This document shows, in pieces, positions 47,211 to 57,243 of a stretch of 64,000 nt of DNA; the first letter of the stretch is position 1; every line of letters begins with the position of its first letter. Source of the DNA: CAVVSQ01 sp963848825 (GTDB lineage Bacteria > Planctomycetota > Planctomycetia > Gemmatales > Gemmataceae); contig CAWKFA010000015.1 in assembly GCA_963848825.1 (NCBI GenBank), positions 1,798,001 through 1,862,000 on the forward strand, read 5' to 3'. The notes below the pieces were generated by a model. The model worked only from the letters and a program-made list of their open reading frames with translations. It ran no database searches and was not told the origin of the DNA. A program made the translations under genes and the position numbers.

Positions 47211-47368
47211 GAAAACATCATTGGCAACGCGGCCAGCACCACAACCCAGAAAATGAAGACGACAAGCACGAACAGGTAAACCGCCGGCCAGGTGTGCAAC
47301 ACCGGCAAACCCGTCGCGTCATCGTCGATCGGGGAGGGTGATTGAGGAAGGGGTGAATCCATCAGCAT
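47207..47368 (-). CDS. Small membrane protein preceding the symporter
   Basis: 53 aa; ATG 47368 (or ATG 47362, two codons later). A hydrophilic Pro/Asp-rich N-terminus (DSPLPQSPSPIDDDATGLP) is followed by a single helix: VYLFVLVVFIFWVVVLAAL. The stop TGA overlaps the symporter ATG (ATGA), so translation is coupled. Small single-helix partners upstream of SSS transporters are known (for example DUF3311 and DUF485 types); this one resembles that arrangement and is easily missed by gene finders. Confidence 0.7.
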   Translation of the reverse strand: MLMDSPLPQSPSPIDDDATGLPVLHTWPAVYLFVLVVFIFWVVVLAALPMMFS

Positions 47369-47431
47369 GTTTTCCGTGGTGACCTAACTTTCCGCCCTCG
47401 CGGCGTCCTTGGGCTCGACCTGGCCCGGAGA

Positions 47432-49954
47432 TCATTTGCCCAACGATACCAGGTTGGCAAAGATTCGATAGGCACCGGGCACGCCTTCGGGTAGCTGGCG
47501 GAACCAGGAATAGCTGGTGTAGACGAGGTAGCCTTTGCCATGCTGCCCGACGAGCAGGCCGCCTTTCTGCGGGGCATCGCCCGGATCATTGCAGGCGAGC
47601 AACGGGGTGAAACGTTTGTCCCACTGGCTCGGAAAATAGATGGCTCGCTCTTGCACCCAGCCTTCGAAGTCGGCGACGGTGATTTTGTTGGGAGTGTTCA
47701 TGGCCGGGTGTTCCGGAGCCAAAAAGGTAATCTTCGCGTCCTTATCGGTAACGCGACTTTGCGAGAGCCCCAGGTCAAACGGCAACAGCTTACTGATGAG
47801 CAGGCCGTTGGGCCGATTGTACTGGACGATCAAGTTGCCCCCTTTTTCCACGAAGGCAAAAAGCGCCGGTATCCCGGCCGTCAGATCTTTGCGGGTGTTG
47901 AACGCGCGCACGCCCGTCACGACGGCATCAAGACCACGCAAGCCTTCCGGCGTCAAGTCCTTGCCCGTCAGCATCCTTACCTTGTAGCCCATCTCCGTTA
48001 GACATTCCGCCACGCTATCGCCGGCGCCAGGCAAATAGCCGACATTTTGCCCGTGTATTGCCAAATCAAGACCAAGCGTCTTGAGGCGGGCGGGTGGCTG
48101 CAGTAGCAGACGCGGCAAATGATCGTAGTGCAGGTCGAGACGCCCGGTTGTCGCCGCTATTCCCCCTATGAGTGCGCACGCCTGGATGCTCCCGGTGGCC
48201 GCCGCCGCCGGCGCGGTGACATTGAAGGTGACCGCGCTCTTGTCGCCGATGGCCTTGAGTTGAATTTGCTGCTCAGGAGGCGATACGCTCCAGCCGGACG
48301 GCACGTCCAGACTCACCTGACCCACGATGCCGGTTCGGTAGGCCGTGACTTCGACGGTCACGGGCCGCCGTCCTCCTGGCGGCACCAGGGCCACGTTGGA
48401 CGTGAAATGTAGCGCGACCGGCGGGATGACTTCCATGCGCCGCCGCGTTTCCTTGTTCTTTTCACCAGGCAATCGTTGCATGGGCTCATCGGCGATCATG
48501 AGTACCTGCCCGCCTATATCAAACACGTGCTCCACGGGAAAAACCGGCGGGTTTTCCGGCCGGCCAATAAGATTGGGGTCGGCAACCTTGTACATGCCGA
48601 CGCCATGATCTTCGCGCAGCCAGTAGGGCTGGCTCAGCGGGGTGTTGGCGGCGAGCGTCTGCACCGACTCCCGCGACGACGGCTCGTTCGGGCGCAGGTC
48701 GATGGCGCTGGCGACTGCCTTCCCGCCGCGGGGGTAACGCGTCGCCACCCAGCGTACTGGGACATTGGCGCGAAGCGTCGCCGTATGGCGCAGTTTCAGC
48801 GTTTCACCGGCCACGACTTCGGCCTCGGCTATCGCCGTTTCCACTTGCAAACCAAGGCATGCCGCCAAGATGCGCTCGAAATCCACACGCTTTTCGTTGA
48901 CTAGCATGCCGTCGGGCAAATTAGCCAGATTTTTGCTGATTTCGAGAAGAACGGGCACAGACCCGGCGGGATTTTTCGCATCGAATTGCGTGATGGCCTT
49001 TTCGGTCAGGGTGCCGATCACCGCGCCTCCCTTGATTCGGCCCCAGGTGGTATCGATGCCTTCGAATATATCCTTGGTTGCCGGCACTCCCTCGACGACT
49101 TGAAAGGACTCGGTCCGGCCACCCTTTTTACCGCCACCGGCGCCGCCGCCGAAGTTGCCGAAACCCTGCGTCTTGTGCATGGCCCGGCTGCGGCCCGCGA
49201 TCTCTCCAAAGGAAATATTCAATTCGGAATCAGTACCGCCAACGTCAAGTTGTAACTTGCCGCCGGCCTTGGCGCCGAAACCGCCGCCGTTGAGCAACAC
49301 GCGTTTTGCCTTCCACGGTGCCAGGTTGTTGAGTTGTTCCGGATAGGCCTTGGGGTCCGCCGCGGCCGTGAAGGCTTCCACGCCGAGGATGCCTGATGCC
49401 GTGTGATGGCCATGCGTGCCGCTTGGCATGGTGGAGAATTTCGTAATGATCAAGTCTGGCTGAAACGTACGAATGACGCGAACGACATCGCCCAGGACCT
49501 CTTGATGTCCCCACGTTTCCAGTGTCTTGTAGGCATCTTTGGAGAAGCCGAAGTCGATGGCACGCGTGAAAAACTGCCGACCGCCATCCAGACGCCGGGC
49601 GGAGAGCAATTCCTGGGTGCGCAGCACGCCCAGCGTTTCCCCGAATTCGGGCCCAAGCAGGTTTTGACCGCCATCGCCACGCGTGATCGACAGGTAGGCC
49701 GTCCGGCAGCCGCGGCCGCGCACCAAATAGGTGATCAGTTGTGTATTTTCATCGTCGGGATGGGCTGCGATGTGGAGAACGCTCCCCAGCTCGTTAAAGC
49801 TGTGAAGATCTTGCAAAATGGCGGCAGCCGACGGCGGGTCGGCCGCGCGGCTGCCGCTTGATAAACCAGTCAAAAGCAATGCTCCCGCAGCCAGGCAACC
49901 ATGGAACCAGCGCATGCCGCCCCCCGACTGCCGTGACCTAAGGGCCGCTTTCAT
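47432..49954 (-). CDS. Secreted PIG-L/LmbE deacetylase, large, with C-terminal glutamine-amidotransferase-like domain
   Basis: 840 aa from ATG 49954 (with GAGG upstream). A leader with a hydrophobic stretch (WFHGCLAAGALLLTGLSSGS) suggests export. Residues about 50-280 are the deacetylase: LHIAAHPDDENTQLITYLV, ITRGDGGQNLLGPEFGETLG and GTHGHHTASGILG carry the zinc ligands. The middle has beta-sandwich regions (VPVRWVATRYP, VALVPPGGRRPVTVEV); the end shows a flavodoxin-like/GATase1-like region (LDAVVTGVRAFNTRKDL, EKGGNLIVQYNRPNG). The family removes acetyl groups from N-acetyl amino sugars or related glycolipids. It precedes the symporter cluster on the same strand. Confidence 0.85.
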   Translation of the reverse strand: MKAALRSRQSGGGMRWFHGCLAAGALLLTGLSSGSRAADPPSAAAILQDLHSFNELGSVLHIAAHPDDENTQLITYLVRGRGCRTAYLSITRGDGGQNLLGPEFGETLGVLRTQELLSARRLDGGRQFFTRAIDFGFSKDAYKTLETWGHQEVLGDVVRVIRTFQPDLIITKFSTMPSGTHGHHTASGILGVEAFTAAADPKAYPEQLNNLAPWKAKRVLLNGGGFGAKAGGKLQLDVGGTDSELNISFGEIAGRSRAMHKTQGFGNFGGGAGGGKKGGRTESFQVVEGVPATKDIFEGIDTTWGRIKGGAVIGTLTEKAITQFDAKNPAGSVPVLLEISKNLANLPDGMLVNEKRVDFERILAACLGLQVETAIAEAEVVAGETLKLRHTATLRANVPVRWVATRYPRGGKAVASAIDLRPNEPSSRESVQTLAANTPLSQPYWLREDHGVGMYKVADPNLIGRPENPPVFPVEHVFDIGGQVLMIADEPMQRLPGEKNKETRRRMEVIPPVALHFTSNVALVPPGGRRPVTVEVTAYRTGIVGQVSLDVPSGWSVSPPEQQIQLKAIGDKSAVTFNVTAPAAAATGSIQACALIGGIAATTGRLDLHYDHLPRLLLQPPARLKTLGLDLAIHGQNVGYLPGAGDSVAECLTEMGYKVRMLTGKDLTPEGLRGLDAVVTGVRAFNTRKDLTAGIPALFAFVEKGGNLIVQYNRPNGLLISKLLPFDLGLSQSRVTDKDAKITFLAPEHPAMNTPNKITVADFEGWVQERAIYFPSQWDKRFTPLLACNDPGDAPQKGGLLVGQHGKGYLVYTSYSWFRQLPEGVPGAYRIFANLVSLGK

Positions 49955-50033
49955 GAGCTCGTACCTCTTGGAACCGGTGACGAGTTTGAACACCAGTTGA
50001 AAACCGCCCGCCACGTGCCGCGCAAGCTCGCAG

Positions 50034-50585
50034 TTACTTCTTTACGTTCGAGAAGGGCACGGAAAACTCGGTCGTTTCCCACGTGATCTTCAGAACGCCA
50101 CCCTCCGGTGCCTTGTCGAGGGCCATCGTGAACTGATCGACCTGTTTCTCGACGGAGCTTTTCTTCATGTCAACGCGGGCCAAATCGTTCTTTTCATCGA
50201 CCGGGATGCCCCAGCCGCCGGTTTTCTTGCTGATGGCCAGTTTGGTTGGGCCATTTTCCATCGGAACTGTGTACAGCGTGTAGGTGCCGGCGGGAACGGT
50301 CGCGTCGCCAACCATGATGGGCTGCTGCGTGGTCAGGGTGGTGGCCTCGTCGGCACCGGTGCGCCAGGCCTTACCGTAGGGAACCAGGGTGCCCCAAACC
50401 TTACGGATCTGGCCGTCCTTGGGGGATTTGGAATAGGGTCGGCCATACGTTAACGTCACGCGGTTGCCGCCAGTGACTAAACTGATGGTCTCATGCGGGC
50501 TGACACGGGCCTTTTGGGCGTTCGCCGGCAAAGCGATGATAAGCCCGCCCGCGATGACGACAAGTGCGATACTGAATTTCAACAT
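50034..50585 (-). CDS. DUF2911 secreted protein
   Basis: 183 aa with signal SIALVVIAGGLIIALPANAQ. RVTLTYGRPYSKSPKDGQIR, VWGTLVPYGKAWRTGADEAT and VPAGTYTLYTVPMENG are the DUF2911 core; GGVLKITWETTEFSVPFS is the last strand. DUF2911 proteins are common in Bacteroidetes and planctomycetes; the role is unknown. It is 80 bp upstream of the large deacetylase gene and may be the first gene of the cluster. Confidence 0.85.
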   Translation of the reverse strand: MLKFSIALVVIAGGLIIALPANAQKARVSPHETISLVTGGNRVTLTYGRPYSKSPKDGQIRKVWGTLVPYGKAWRTGADEATTLTTQQPIMVGDATVPAGTYTLYTVPMENGPTKLAISKKTGGWGIPVDEKNDLARVDMKKSSVEKQVDQFTMALDKAPEGGVLKITWETTEFSVPFSNVKK

Positions 50586-50848
50586 GACGACTCCTCAAAG
50601 ATTATGGGGTGATACGCGAGAGCATTAATCTATCATTCGGTGGTGGCTCAGCCGACATACTTCCGCATGCCTATTCGACGCCGAAGCGGCGTTTTCTATT
50701 CAAGGGCATCACCAGGGAATGAGTGGAAGATACTCTAATAGGCGCGGGATTGAACGGCAAGTTAGCCAAAAGACCCAGCGAGATTCGCCGCTGGCTGGCA
50801 ACACAAAGACAAAACCCTCGCTGGCGCGGCGGGCTATCGGGACTTGGG

Positions 50849-51654
50849 CTAACGGGCCTGGTGATGTATCGCCAGGCGGGCGTTTTCACGATCCGCGACA
50901 TGTTGAAATAGTGCCCGCGCCAGCTCCGGTCCGGGCGCGGTGGTGAATTGTCCGGGTGCGCGGGTGCCCACTCCAGGGCCAAAACCAACGGCACCCAGCG
51001 GATGTTTGTGGCGGGTGGGGCCACTTGATCAAAGCGTGCCAGCGCCGACATGACCCGAAACGGCAGCTTGACCATGCGGACTTCGTCATTGTCCGCCTCC
51101 GCGCACTTCTCTGGCGGCGAGGTGACGAGAAACTCGCGGCAAGACGCCGGCCGATCGGCATAGATGGAACAGGATTCGTCCTCCAGAAATGGGCAGGCGA
51201 TGCCCTGAGAGAAATACTCCATTTCGATCTCTTTGTACTCGGCGGCGGTCCATTGTTCACGGTTACCCAACCTGGCGACCAGGCCGATTTCATCAAGCCG
51301 GCGCAGGGCCTCGACGAAGCGCGCGAATACCTGAGAGCGCCGCGGCTCAGGCAGCGCATCGACCAACTCGCGAAACCGGTGCGCCTCGACTTCCGAAACA
51401 GGAACCATCGTTCGGCAGCAAGCCGCGCAACCCTTCCGGCAAGATATCTTCTCCCCCTGTTTCTCGACAGCCTGCTCTGCCATCCGTGTCATGGCGTCGG
51501 CCAGTGCGTTCGCTAACGGCAATAACTGAATCAGCCGCGTCGGCCCGGCCGGTACCCCGATGGCGGTTTTTAGCTTCCAGTCGGCAGCGATCATTTCCAC
51601 GCCGAGCGTGACCGTTGCCGATTGCTGGGGATGATCGGCCATTTCTGGCTCCAT
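50849..51654 (-). CDS. YkgJ-family Cys cluster protein (frameshift near 50935)
   Basis: About 268 aa from ATG 51654. The YkgJ cluster ISCRKGCAACCRTMVPVSE and CPFLEDESCSIYADRPASCR bind zinc or an iron-sulfur cluster. Near 50930-50940 the frame changes from AHPDNSPP to GPELARALFQHVADRENARL, ending at TAG 50849-50851. If no indel exists, the original frame runs to 50671 with a tail unlike the family. Members form a small metal-binding domain of unclear role; this one may act in cell-surface metabolism, but there is no context for it. Confidence 0.7.
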
Positions 51655-51772
51655 GGCGGCGTGGTTGAGAAGGGCAGGGATATTCTATATGAGTGCGGCC
51701 GTTGGAATTGGCCAAAGAGGAAGACATGAGGCGACGATATGGCATGAGCCCCGCGCACGTTTCGGATCAGCA

Positions 51773-52711
51773 TCATCTTTCGTCGGCGAAATCTTCCAGT
51801 GCCCGGGCACGTGCCGCCTGCCTGCTGTCAATGGCGAAGACCAGGGCCAGTGCCAGGCCCGCCGAAATCATGGCAGCCAGTTCGCCGATCATATCGACGG
51901 CCGTGGCCGTTTTAAGCGTCTCGGGGGAGTTCACCGCGCCATTGAGGCTCATGGTGATGTTGGCGATCACATTGGAGATGAGGTAGAACGCCCACCACAG
52001 GCCCACGAGCAGTGAATTACCGGTGGCGACCCGCGCCACGTAGTCTTCCATTACATCCTCGGGATCACTATTTCGCCAGATTTCCTGGGCGATCTGCACG
52101 GGCCGAACCAGGTTCAAGAAAGGCACAAACCAGCCGCCTGCCGCCCAGGTGGAGGTATAGGTCAAGCCAGTCGCTCCCAGCGGTTTCAAGTTGGCGTGGG
52201 CGCGATAAAACCAAATGATGAACACGATGCCGGTGGTGATGAAGACTACCAGGTGAACGATGCCCAGCGCCAGTTGCCGCGCGTCGTTGCCGTCAATCTC
52301 CGCGGCCGCCACGGCGTCACCGGCCACGAGACGCAGCGCCAGCCGGTATTGAATAAAATCGCTTGCCAGCATCACCACGCTCAGCAAAAGATTTAATCCC
52401 AGCAACGTCTTGAGGGCGATTCCGACCGCGCCGGAGGGCCTGTATTTGCTTTTCGCCGCCAAACGACGGGGAACTTCGTCGTCGGCATAGGATGGCCGTC
52501 GGCGCCTCCTGGGTGCAGGCTCAGGGTCCTCGTCTGGTTCGGTGTCGGTAATTGGCGGAGCAGGCGCTTGAAAGGGTGCGGCCGTTACGTTGACCTGAGC
52601 CATGCCATCAAGAATGCCCTGGCAGCCCGGACATCTTACCTTGCCGCCCTGGTACGTCGCAGGCAGTTGCAGCAGGCGCTGACAATGTGGACAATTAATC
52701 TTTTGGACCAT
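51773..52711 (-). CDS. DUF4328 membrane protein with N-terminal zinc ribbon
   Basis: 312 aa. MVQKINCPHCQRLLQLP and GKVRCPGCQGILDG form a CxxC...CxxC zinc ribbon; then a Pro/Glu/Arg-rich linker (DEDPEPAPRRRRRPS). From residue 100 the DUF4328 membrane domain follows with helices such as ALKTLLGLNLLLSVVMLA, GIVHLVVFITTGIVFIIWF and WWAFYLISNVIANITMS, and the motif FLNLVRPVQIAQEIWRNS. Proteins of this type are frequent in planctomycetes. Role unknown. Confidence 0.8.
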   Translation of the reverse strand: MVQKINCPHCQRLLQLPATYQGGKVRCPGCQGILDGMAQVNVTAAPFQAPAPPITDTEPDEDPEPAPRRRRRPSYADDEVPRRLAAKSKYRPSGAVGIALKTLLGLNLLLSVVMLASDFIQYRLALRLVAGDAVAAAEIDGNDARQLALGIVHLVVFITTGIVFIIWFYRAHANLKPLGATGLTYTSTWAAGGWFVPFLNLVRPVQIAQEIWRNSDPEDVMEDYVARVATGNSLLVGLWWAFYLISNVIANITMSLNGAVNSPETLKTATAVDMIGELAAMISAGLALALVFAIDSRQAARARALEDFADER

Positions 52712-52811
52712 AGGGCCTTCGTTGTACCATAAATGGCGGCCTGGTCAATCCTCGGGCATCCTACTATTTTCGCGATTGGTCTGCTGGCTTCGAGACGTTG
52801 GACGCTTTTGC

Positions 52812-55195
52812 TTAACGTCCCGGATTGTGCCATTTGCCGCCCCATTGCTGGTGAAGGTCCATGAGGAATCGCTCCCACTCGGGGCGGGTACGTGAGGTGG
52901 GGAAGGGTTGGGGTACGATGGGTTGCGGCGAGACATAGACCTCGATGAAACGGCCCTCCTCGTTGATGATGCCGACGCGGCTGACCTGGACCGTGTGCAG
53001 CGTCGCCGGATCGATCGTGATCCTGCCTTGCGGCGCGTCGAATTGTTGTCCTTTGAGGGCCTGGCGGACCGCACGCGTTTCTTCGGTGCCTGCCAGCTTC
53101 ACGGCCTGTGCCCACAGATAGACCAGCGAATAGGCGGTCTGCATGGGGTCTGAAACAATCCTCTCGGAGTCGAAGCGCTTTTGAACCCGCCGCAGAAATT
53201 CCTCGTTGCGCGGCAGGTCGATGCTGTGAAAATAGTTGCCGGCGGCGTAGTCGCCGCGGACTTCCTCCGGCGGCAGGCTCGTCAACTCTTCTTCCGATAC
53301 CGCGAAGGACATGGTGGGCACCTGGTCCGGCATGATCCCCGCTCGACGCAGGGCCCGGAAGAAGCCGACGTTGACGTCCCCCTTGATCGTGCTGATTATC
53401 AGGTCGGGCTTGGCCTGAGCGATCCGGCGTACCGTTTCGGCGACCTCGGTGTCGTCCACGAGCAGCAACTCTTCGCCCACAATTTGGCTGCCCAGTATCT
53501 TGGCCTCGTCACGAACGACGGCATGGGCCGCGCGCGAGTAGATGGTGTCAAGTCCCGCGAGAAACCAGCGCTTTTTGTTGAGAAAGCCGTAGCTCCACTT
53601 CAGGGCTGGAAGAATTTGTTGGTTGGGCACGGAACCGCCGTAAACGATATTGGGCGACAACTCCATGCCTTCGTGGGAGACAGGGTAAAAGAGCAAGTGG
53701 TCCTGTTTCTCCACGACAGCCTTGACGGCCTTCCGGCTCGCTGAGGTCCAGGTGCCGAAAAGGGCGCTGACCTTGTCCCCTTCGATCAACTTGGCGGCTT
53801 TACGAGCGAAGACGGCTTCATCCGACTGGCCATCCTCGATCATGGCTTCGAGCCTTCTCCCCAGGACGCCACCCTTGTCGTTGATTTCGCTGATGGCCAT
53901 CAAGATGCCGTCAAGAACTGCCCGCTCGCTAATGGCCATCGTGCCGGTGCGCGAGTAAAGGACACCCAGACGAACCGGGGGCAGCGCGGCCGCGGCACCA
54001 AGGAGCGGAGTTGGCTCGGTTTTCGAGTTCGCGGTGGAATTCATGCACCACCAACACGCGCCAACCGTGAGAATAATGCTCGCGATGCCGGCGGCCAACA
54101 AGGAGCGCCGGCGCGAGGACGCTGGCGGCGTGGCCGTGTGGCGCGGAGTATTGGCGAGCGTATGGCTAACGCGCCGGGGCCAATGGTCGGGGTCTTGGCG
54201 GCATCGCCGAGCGGGTAGGGCTGCGTCAAAGCACTCCCCCCGGCGGGGAGCTGTTCCTCGATGGCACGCAGGCGGCCAATCACCAGCGTGGCGGACTGTG
54301 GCCGACGGGCGGGGTCTTTTTCCAGTAAATGCATGACCAGGTCGGCGAGTGCCGGGGGCACATGCGGACTCAAGTCACGGATCGGCGGCGGCTGGTTCAC
54401 TGCCAGGGCCGTGAGCACCGCCGTGATCGATTTTCCTTGGAAGGGCAACTGGCGCGTGCAGAGCTGATAGAGCACGATGCCCAGGCTGAAAAGGTCGCTC
54501 CGGCCATCGACCTGCTCGCCGCGCGCCTGTTCGGGCGACATGTAATTGGGAGTACCGAGGATATCGCCGATTTCGGTGAGCCCGGAGTTGTTTTCAACGG
54601 GGCGTGCCAGGCCGAAATCCAGGATCTTGACCCGGCTATTAGGCGCTTCCAGCCACAGGTTCGCCGGTTTAATGTCGCGATGGATAAGGCCGCGCGTTTG
54701 GGCGGCGGCAAGGCCGGCGGCGATTTCTCCGCCAATGCGCAGGACATCCTTCAGCGAGGGAGATTCGCCCGTCTTGAGCCAGCTTTCCAGGGTCTGGCCC
54801 TGCAAAAACTCCATGGCCAAATAAGGAACATCGCCCGCCTCGCTCACTTCGTAAATCGTGGCGATATGGTCATTGCGAACAGCGGCCATCGACCGCGCCT
54901 CGCGAAGAAAACGCTCGCGGCAAGAAGGCTGAGCTGTCATGGTCGGATGCATCACCTTCAAGGCGACCACCCGCTGCAACTTCGAATCCTCCGCCTGATA
55001 GACTTTTCCCATGCCTCCCTGGCCGAGCAAGCGCAGAATGCGGTAATGCGCAACGTTGTTGGTTCGCTAAGGGGCAGCGGCGCTAGTTGTGAGCTCGTCA
55101 TCAGGCGAAGGCTTTTCGCGCCCCAGGAGCGGCCCTGGGTCGGGCAGGGCAGGGGGCGCAAGGGTACCCAAGTTCTCGCAGTCAGAGTGCGGCAT
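52812..55195 (-). CDS. Bifunctional Ser/Thr protein kinase / ABC-transporter substrate-binding protein (at least two frameshifts)
   Basis: About 794 aa. From ATG 55195 (MPHSDCENLGTLAPP...) the frame meets a stop at 55068-55070 and the kinase resumes as HYRILRLLGQGGMGKVYQAE; two lost bases in the C-rich stretch would repair it. Kinase domain: VALKVM, HRDIKPANLWL, ILDFGLARP, GTPNYMSPEQ. A second change near 54160 leads to SSRRRSLLAAGIASIILTVG (membrane helix) and a UrtA-like substrate-binding domain: RLGVLYSRTGTMAISERAVL, IEDGQSDEAVFARKAAKLIE, NQQILPALKWS. The architecture is a receptor kinase with an extracytoplasmic ligand-binding domain similar to urea or short-chain amide binding proteins. 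Known in planctomycetes as a fused protein. Confidence 0.75.
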
Positions 55196-55588
55196 TAGAG
55201 CAAATCCTCACGGATCCAATTACATGCGGCCGGCGCGGGGAATGGGCGCCAAATCTACCTGTGCGGGAAGCTTACGTCACGATTTGGCGAAATACCAAGC
55301 GTGGAGGAAGAAAAGATGGCTATTGGAGGTCCTTCAATCCCCCTGCAAAACGTAGGGTGTGTCAAGCGTACTAGTGCTGACGCACCATCCATAGCCCCCG
55401 CGATTATCTAAATCGCGGGGGCTACTATCGGTCGTCCCTAACTGGACTGAAAGACAAAAATCCGACCGGTTGGGTCTCGCCGCCTGCTGGTTTTATCCAC
55501 CGGCCAAAATGGTTGTCGATTCTTTCCTAGGGCGTAAGACACTATCTGGGGACGTGTTGCTTTCGACCTGGGGTAGAAGGAACTTGTC
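55196..55588. other. Intergenic region with degenerate MITE arm and a 14-bp palindrome
   Basis: At 55351-55390, CGTAGGGTGTGTCAAGCGTA continues as CTAGTGCTGACGCACCATCC, a diverged single arm of the MITE-like element at 39828-39984. Immediately after it, 55392-55424 has TAGCCCCCGCGATT, loop ATCTA, AATCGCGGGGGCTA, a perfect 14-bp stem that could be a terminator or REP unit. No gene is seen; the ribosome site AGAAGGAA before pgm is clear. Confidence 0.6.
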
Positions 55589-57232
55589 ATGCCGATTCAT
55601 CCTTTGGCCGGAAAGCCGGCCCCGAAGGACATGTTGATCGATGTGGCCAGGCTGGAGCGGGCTTACGACGAACGCAAGCCCGACATGGGGGATGCCAATC
55701 AGCGGGTGCAATTTGGCACCAGCGGGCACCGGGGGACTTCGCTTCAGGGTACGTTCACCGAGGCGCACATACTGGCCATTACCCAGGCCATTTGCGAGTA
55801 TCGCCGCGGGCAGGGCATCGATGGCCCCCTTTATATGGGTAAGGATTCCCACGCCCTGTCCGGGCCGGCGCAGCGGACCGCTCTGGAAGTGCTGGCCGGC
55901 AATGGCATTGAGACGATTATCGAGCAAAACGACGGCTTGACGCCGACGCCGGTGATTTCGCGTGCCATCCTGGTTTACAATCGTGGGCGTGCCGAGCACC
56001 GGGCGGATGGCATCGTCATTACCCCCTCGCATAATCCACCCGAGGATGGCGGCTTCAAGTACAATCCGCCCAACGGCGGTCCGGCCGATAGCGATGTGAC
56101 GGGCTGGATTCAGGATAGGGCCAATGCGCTGTTGCGCGACGACAATCGCGACGTCAAACGGCTGCCCTTCGCCACAGCCCTCAAGGCGAGCACCACGCAT
56201 CACCAGGATTTGATGACGCCTTATGTCGATGACCTGGAAAATGTCATCGATATGGAGGCGATTCGCGCTGCCGGCCTGAAGCTGGGCGTTGACCCCCTCG
56301 GCGGAGCATCGTTGCCCTACTGGGAACCGATCAAGTCCCGCTACGGTCTCGACCTCACGGTGGTAAACGCGAAGTTGGATCCCACATTTAGCTTCATGAC
56401 GCTCGACCACGACGGCAAGATTCGCATGGATTGCTCGAGCCCGTATGCGATGGCCGGCCTTATCAAGCTCAAGGACAAGTACCAGGTAGCTTTTGCCAAC
56501 GATCCGGACGCCGACCGGCACGGTATCGTGACGCCGTCTTCGGGCCTCATGAATCCGAACCACTACCTGGCGGTGGCGATTCGTTATTTGCTGACGCATC
56601 GTCCGGCCTGGCCATCGCAGGCCGCGGTGGGCAAGACGCTGGTGAGCAGCAGCCTGATAGACCGGGCGGTCGGGCAGCTGGGCCGGCGACTTTGCGAGGT
56701 GCCGGTGGGCTTCAAATGGTTCGCGCCGGGTCTTTTCGATGGCACGATATGCTTTGGCGGGGAAGAAAGCGCGGGGGCGAGCTTTCTGCGCCGCGACGGC
56801 ACCGTATGGACGACGGACAAGGATGGCCCCATCATGGACCTGTTGGCGGCGGAGATCACGGCGCGGACCGGTAAAGATCCCGGCGAGCATTACCGCGAGC
56901 TGACGGCTCAGTTCGGCACGCCTTATTACACGCGCATCGACGCGGCGGCGAGCCCTGAACAGAAAGCACGCTTGCAAAAGCTGACTCCGGAGGCGGTGCA
57001 GGATGCCGATTTGGCGGGCGAGCCGATCGTGGCGAAGCTGACGCGGGCCCCGGGGAATAACGCCGCCATCGGCGGCTTGAAGGTCGTGACCAAGAATGGC
57101 TGGTTCGCGGCGAGGCCTTCCGGGACCGAGAATATATACAAAATATACGCCGAAAGTTTCACGAGCCAGGCCCACCTCGACGCGATCGTAACGGAGGCGC
57201 AGAAGCTGGTAACCAGGGCATTGACCCGCTAG
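55589..57232 (+). CDS. pgm: Phosphoglucomutase (alpha-D-glucose phosphate-specific)
   Basis: 547 aa. QFGTSGHRGTSLQGTFTEAH opens the alpha-D-phosphohexomutase fold; VITPSHNPPEDGGFKYNPPN holds the catalytic Ser, FANDPDADRHGIVTP the metal-binding DxDxD loop, CFGGEESAGASFL the sugar loop and ARPSGTENIYKIYAE the phosphate-binding loop. It interconverts glucose-1-phosphate and glucose-6-phosphate. It is followed after 11 bp by tkt, so the two form an operon feeding glycogen and the pentose phosphate pathway. Confidence 0.95.
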   Translation: MPIHPLAGKPAPKDMLIDVARLERAYDERKPDMGDANQRVQFGTSGHRGTSLQGTFTEAHILAITQAICEYRRGQGIDGPLYMGKDSHALSGPAQRTALEVLAGNGIETIIEQNDGLTPTPVISRAILVYNRGRAEHRADGIVITPSHNPPEDGGFKYNPPNGGPADSDVTGWIQDRANALLRDDNRDVKRLPFATALKASTTHHQDLMTPYVDDLENVIDMEAIRAAGLKLGVDPLGGASLPYWEPIKSRYGLDLTVVNAKLDPTFSFMTLDHDGKIRMDCSSPYAMAGLIKLKDKYQVAFANDPDADRHGIVTPSSGLMNPNHYLAVAIRYLLTHRPAWPSQAAVGKTLVSSSLIDRAVGQLGRRLCEVPVGFKWFAPGLFDGTICFGGEESAGASFLRRDGTVWTTDKDGPIMDLLAAEITARTGKDPGEHYRELTAQFGTPYYTRIDAAASPEQKARLQKLTPEAVQDADLAGEPIVAKLTRAPGNNAAIGGLKVVTKNGWFAARPSGTENIYKIYAESFTSQAHLDAIVTEAQKLVTRALTR

Positions 57233-57243
57233 TAGAGGAAATC

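Noticed and set aside
55493..57175. Open frame of 560 codons opposite pgm
   Set aside because: Antisense shadow of the pgm gene; composition (His/Arg/Gly-rich) is typical for antisense frames in high-GC DNA.
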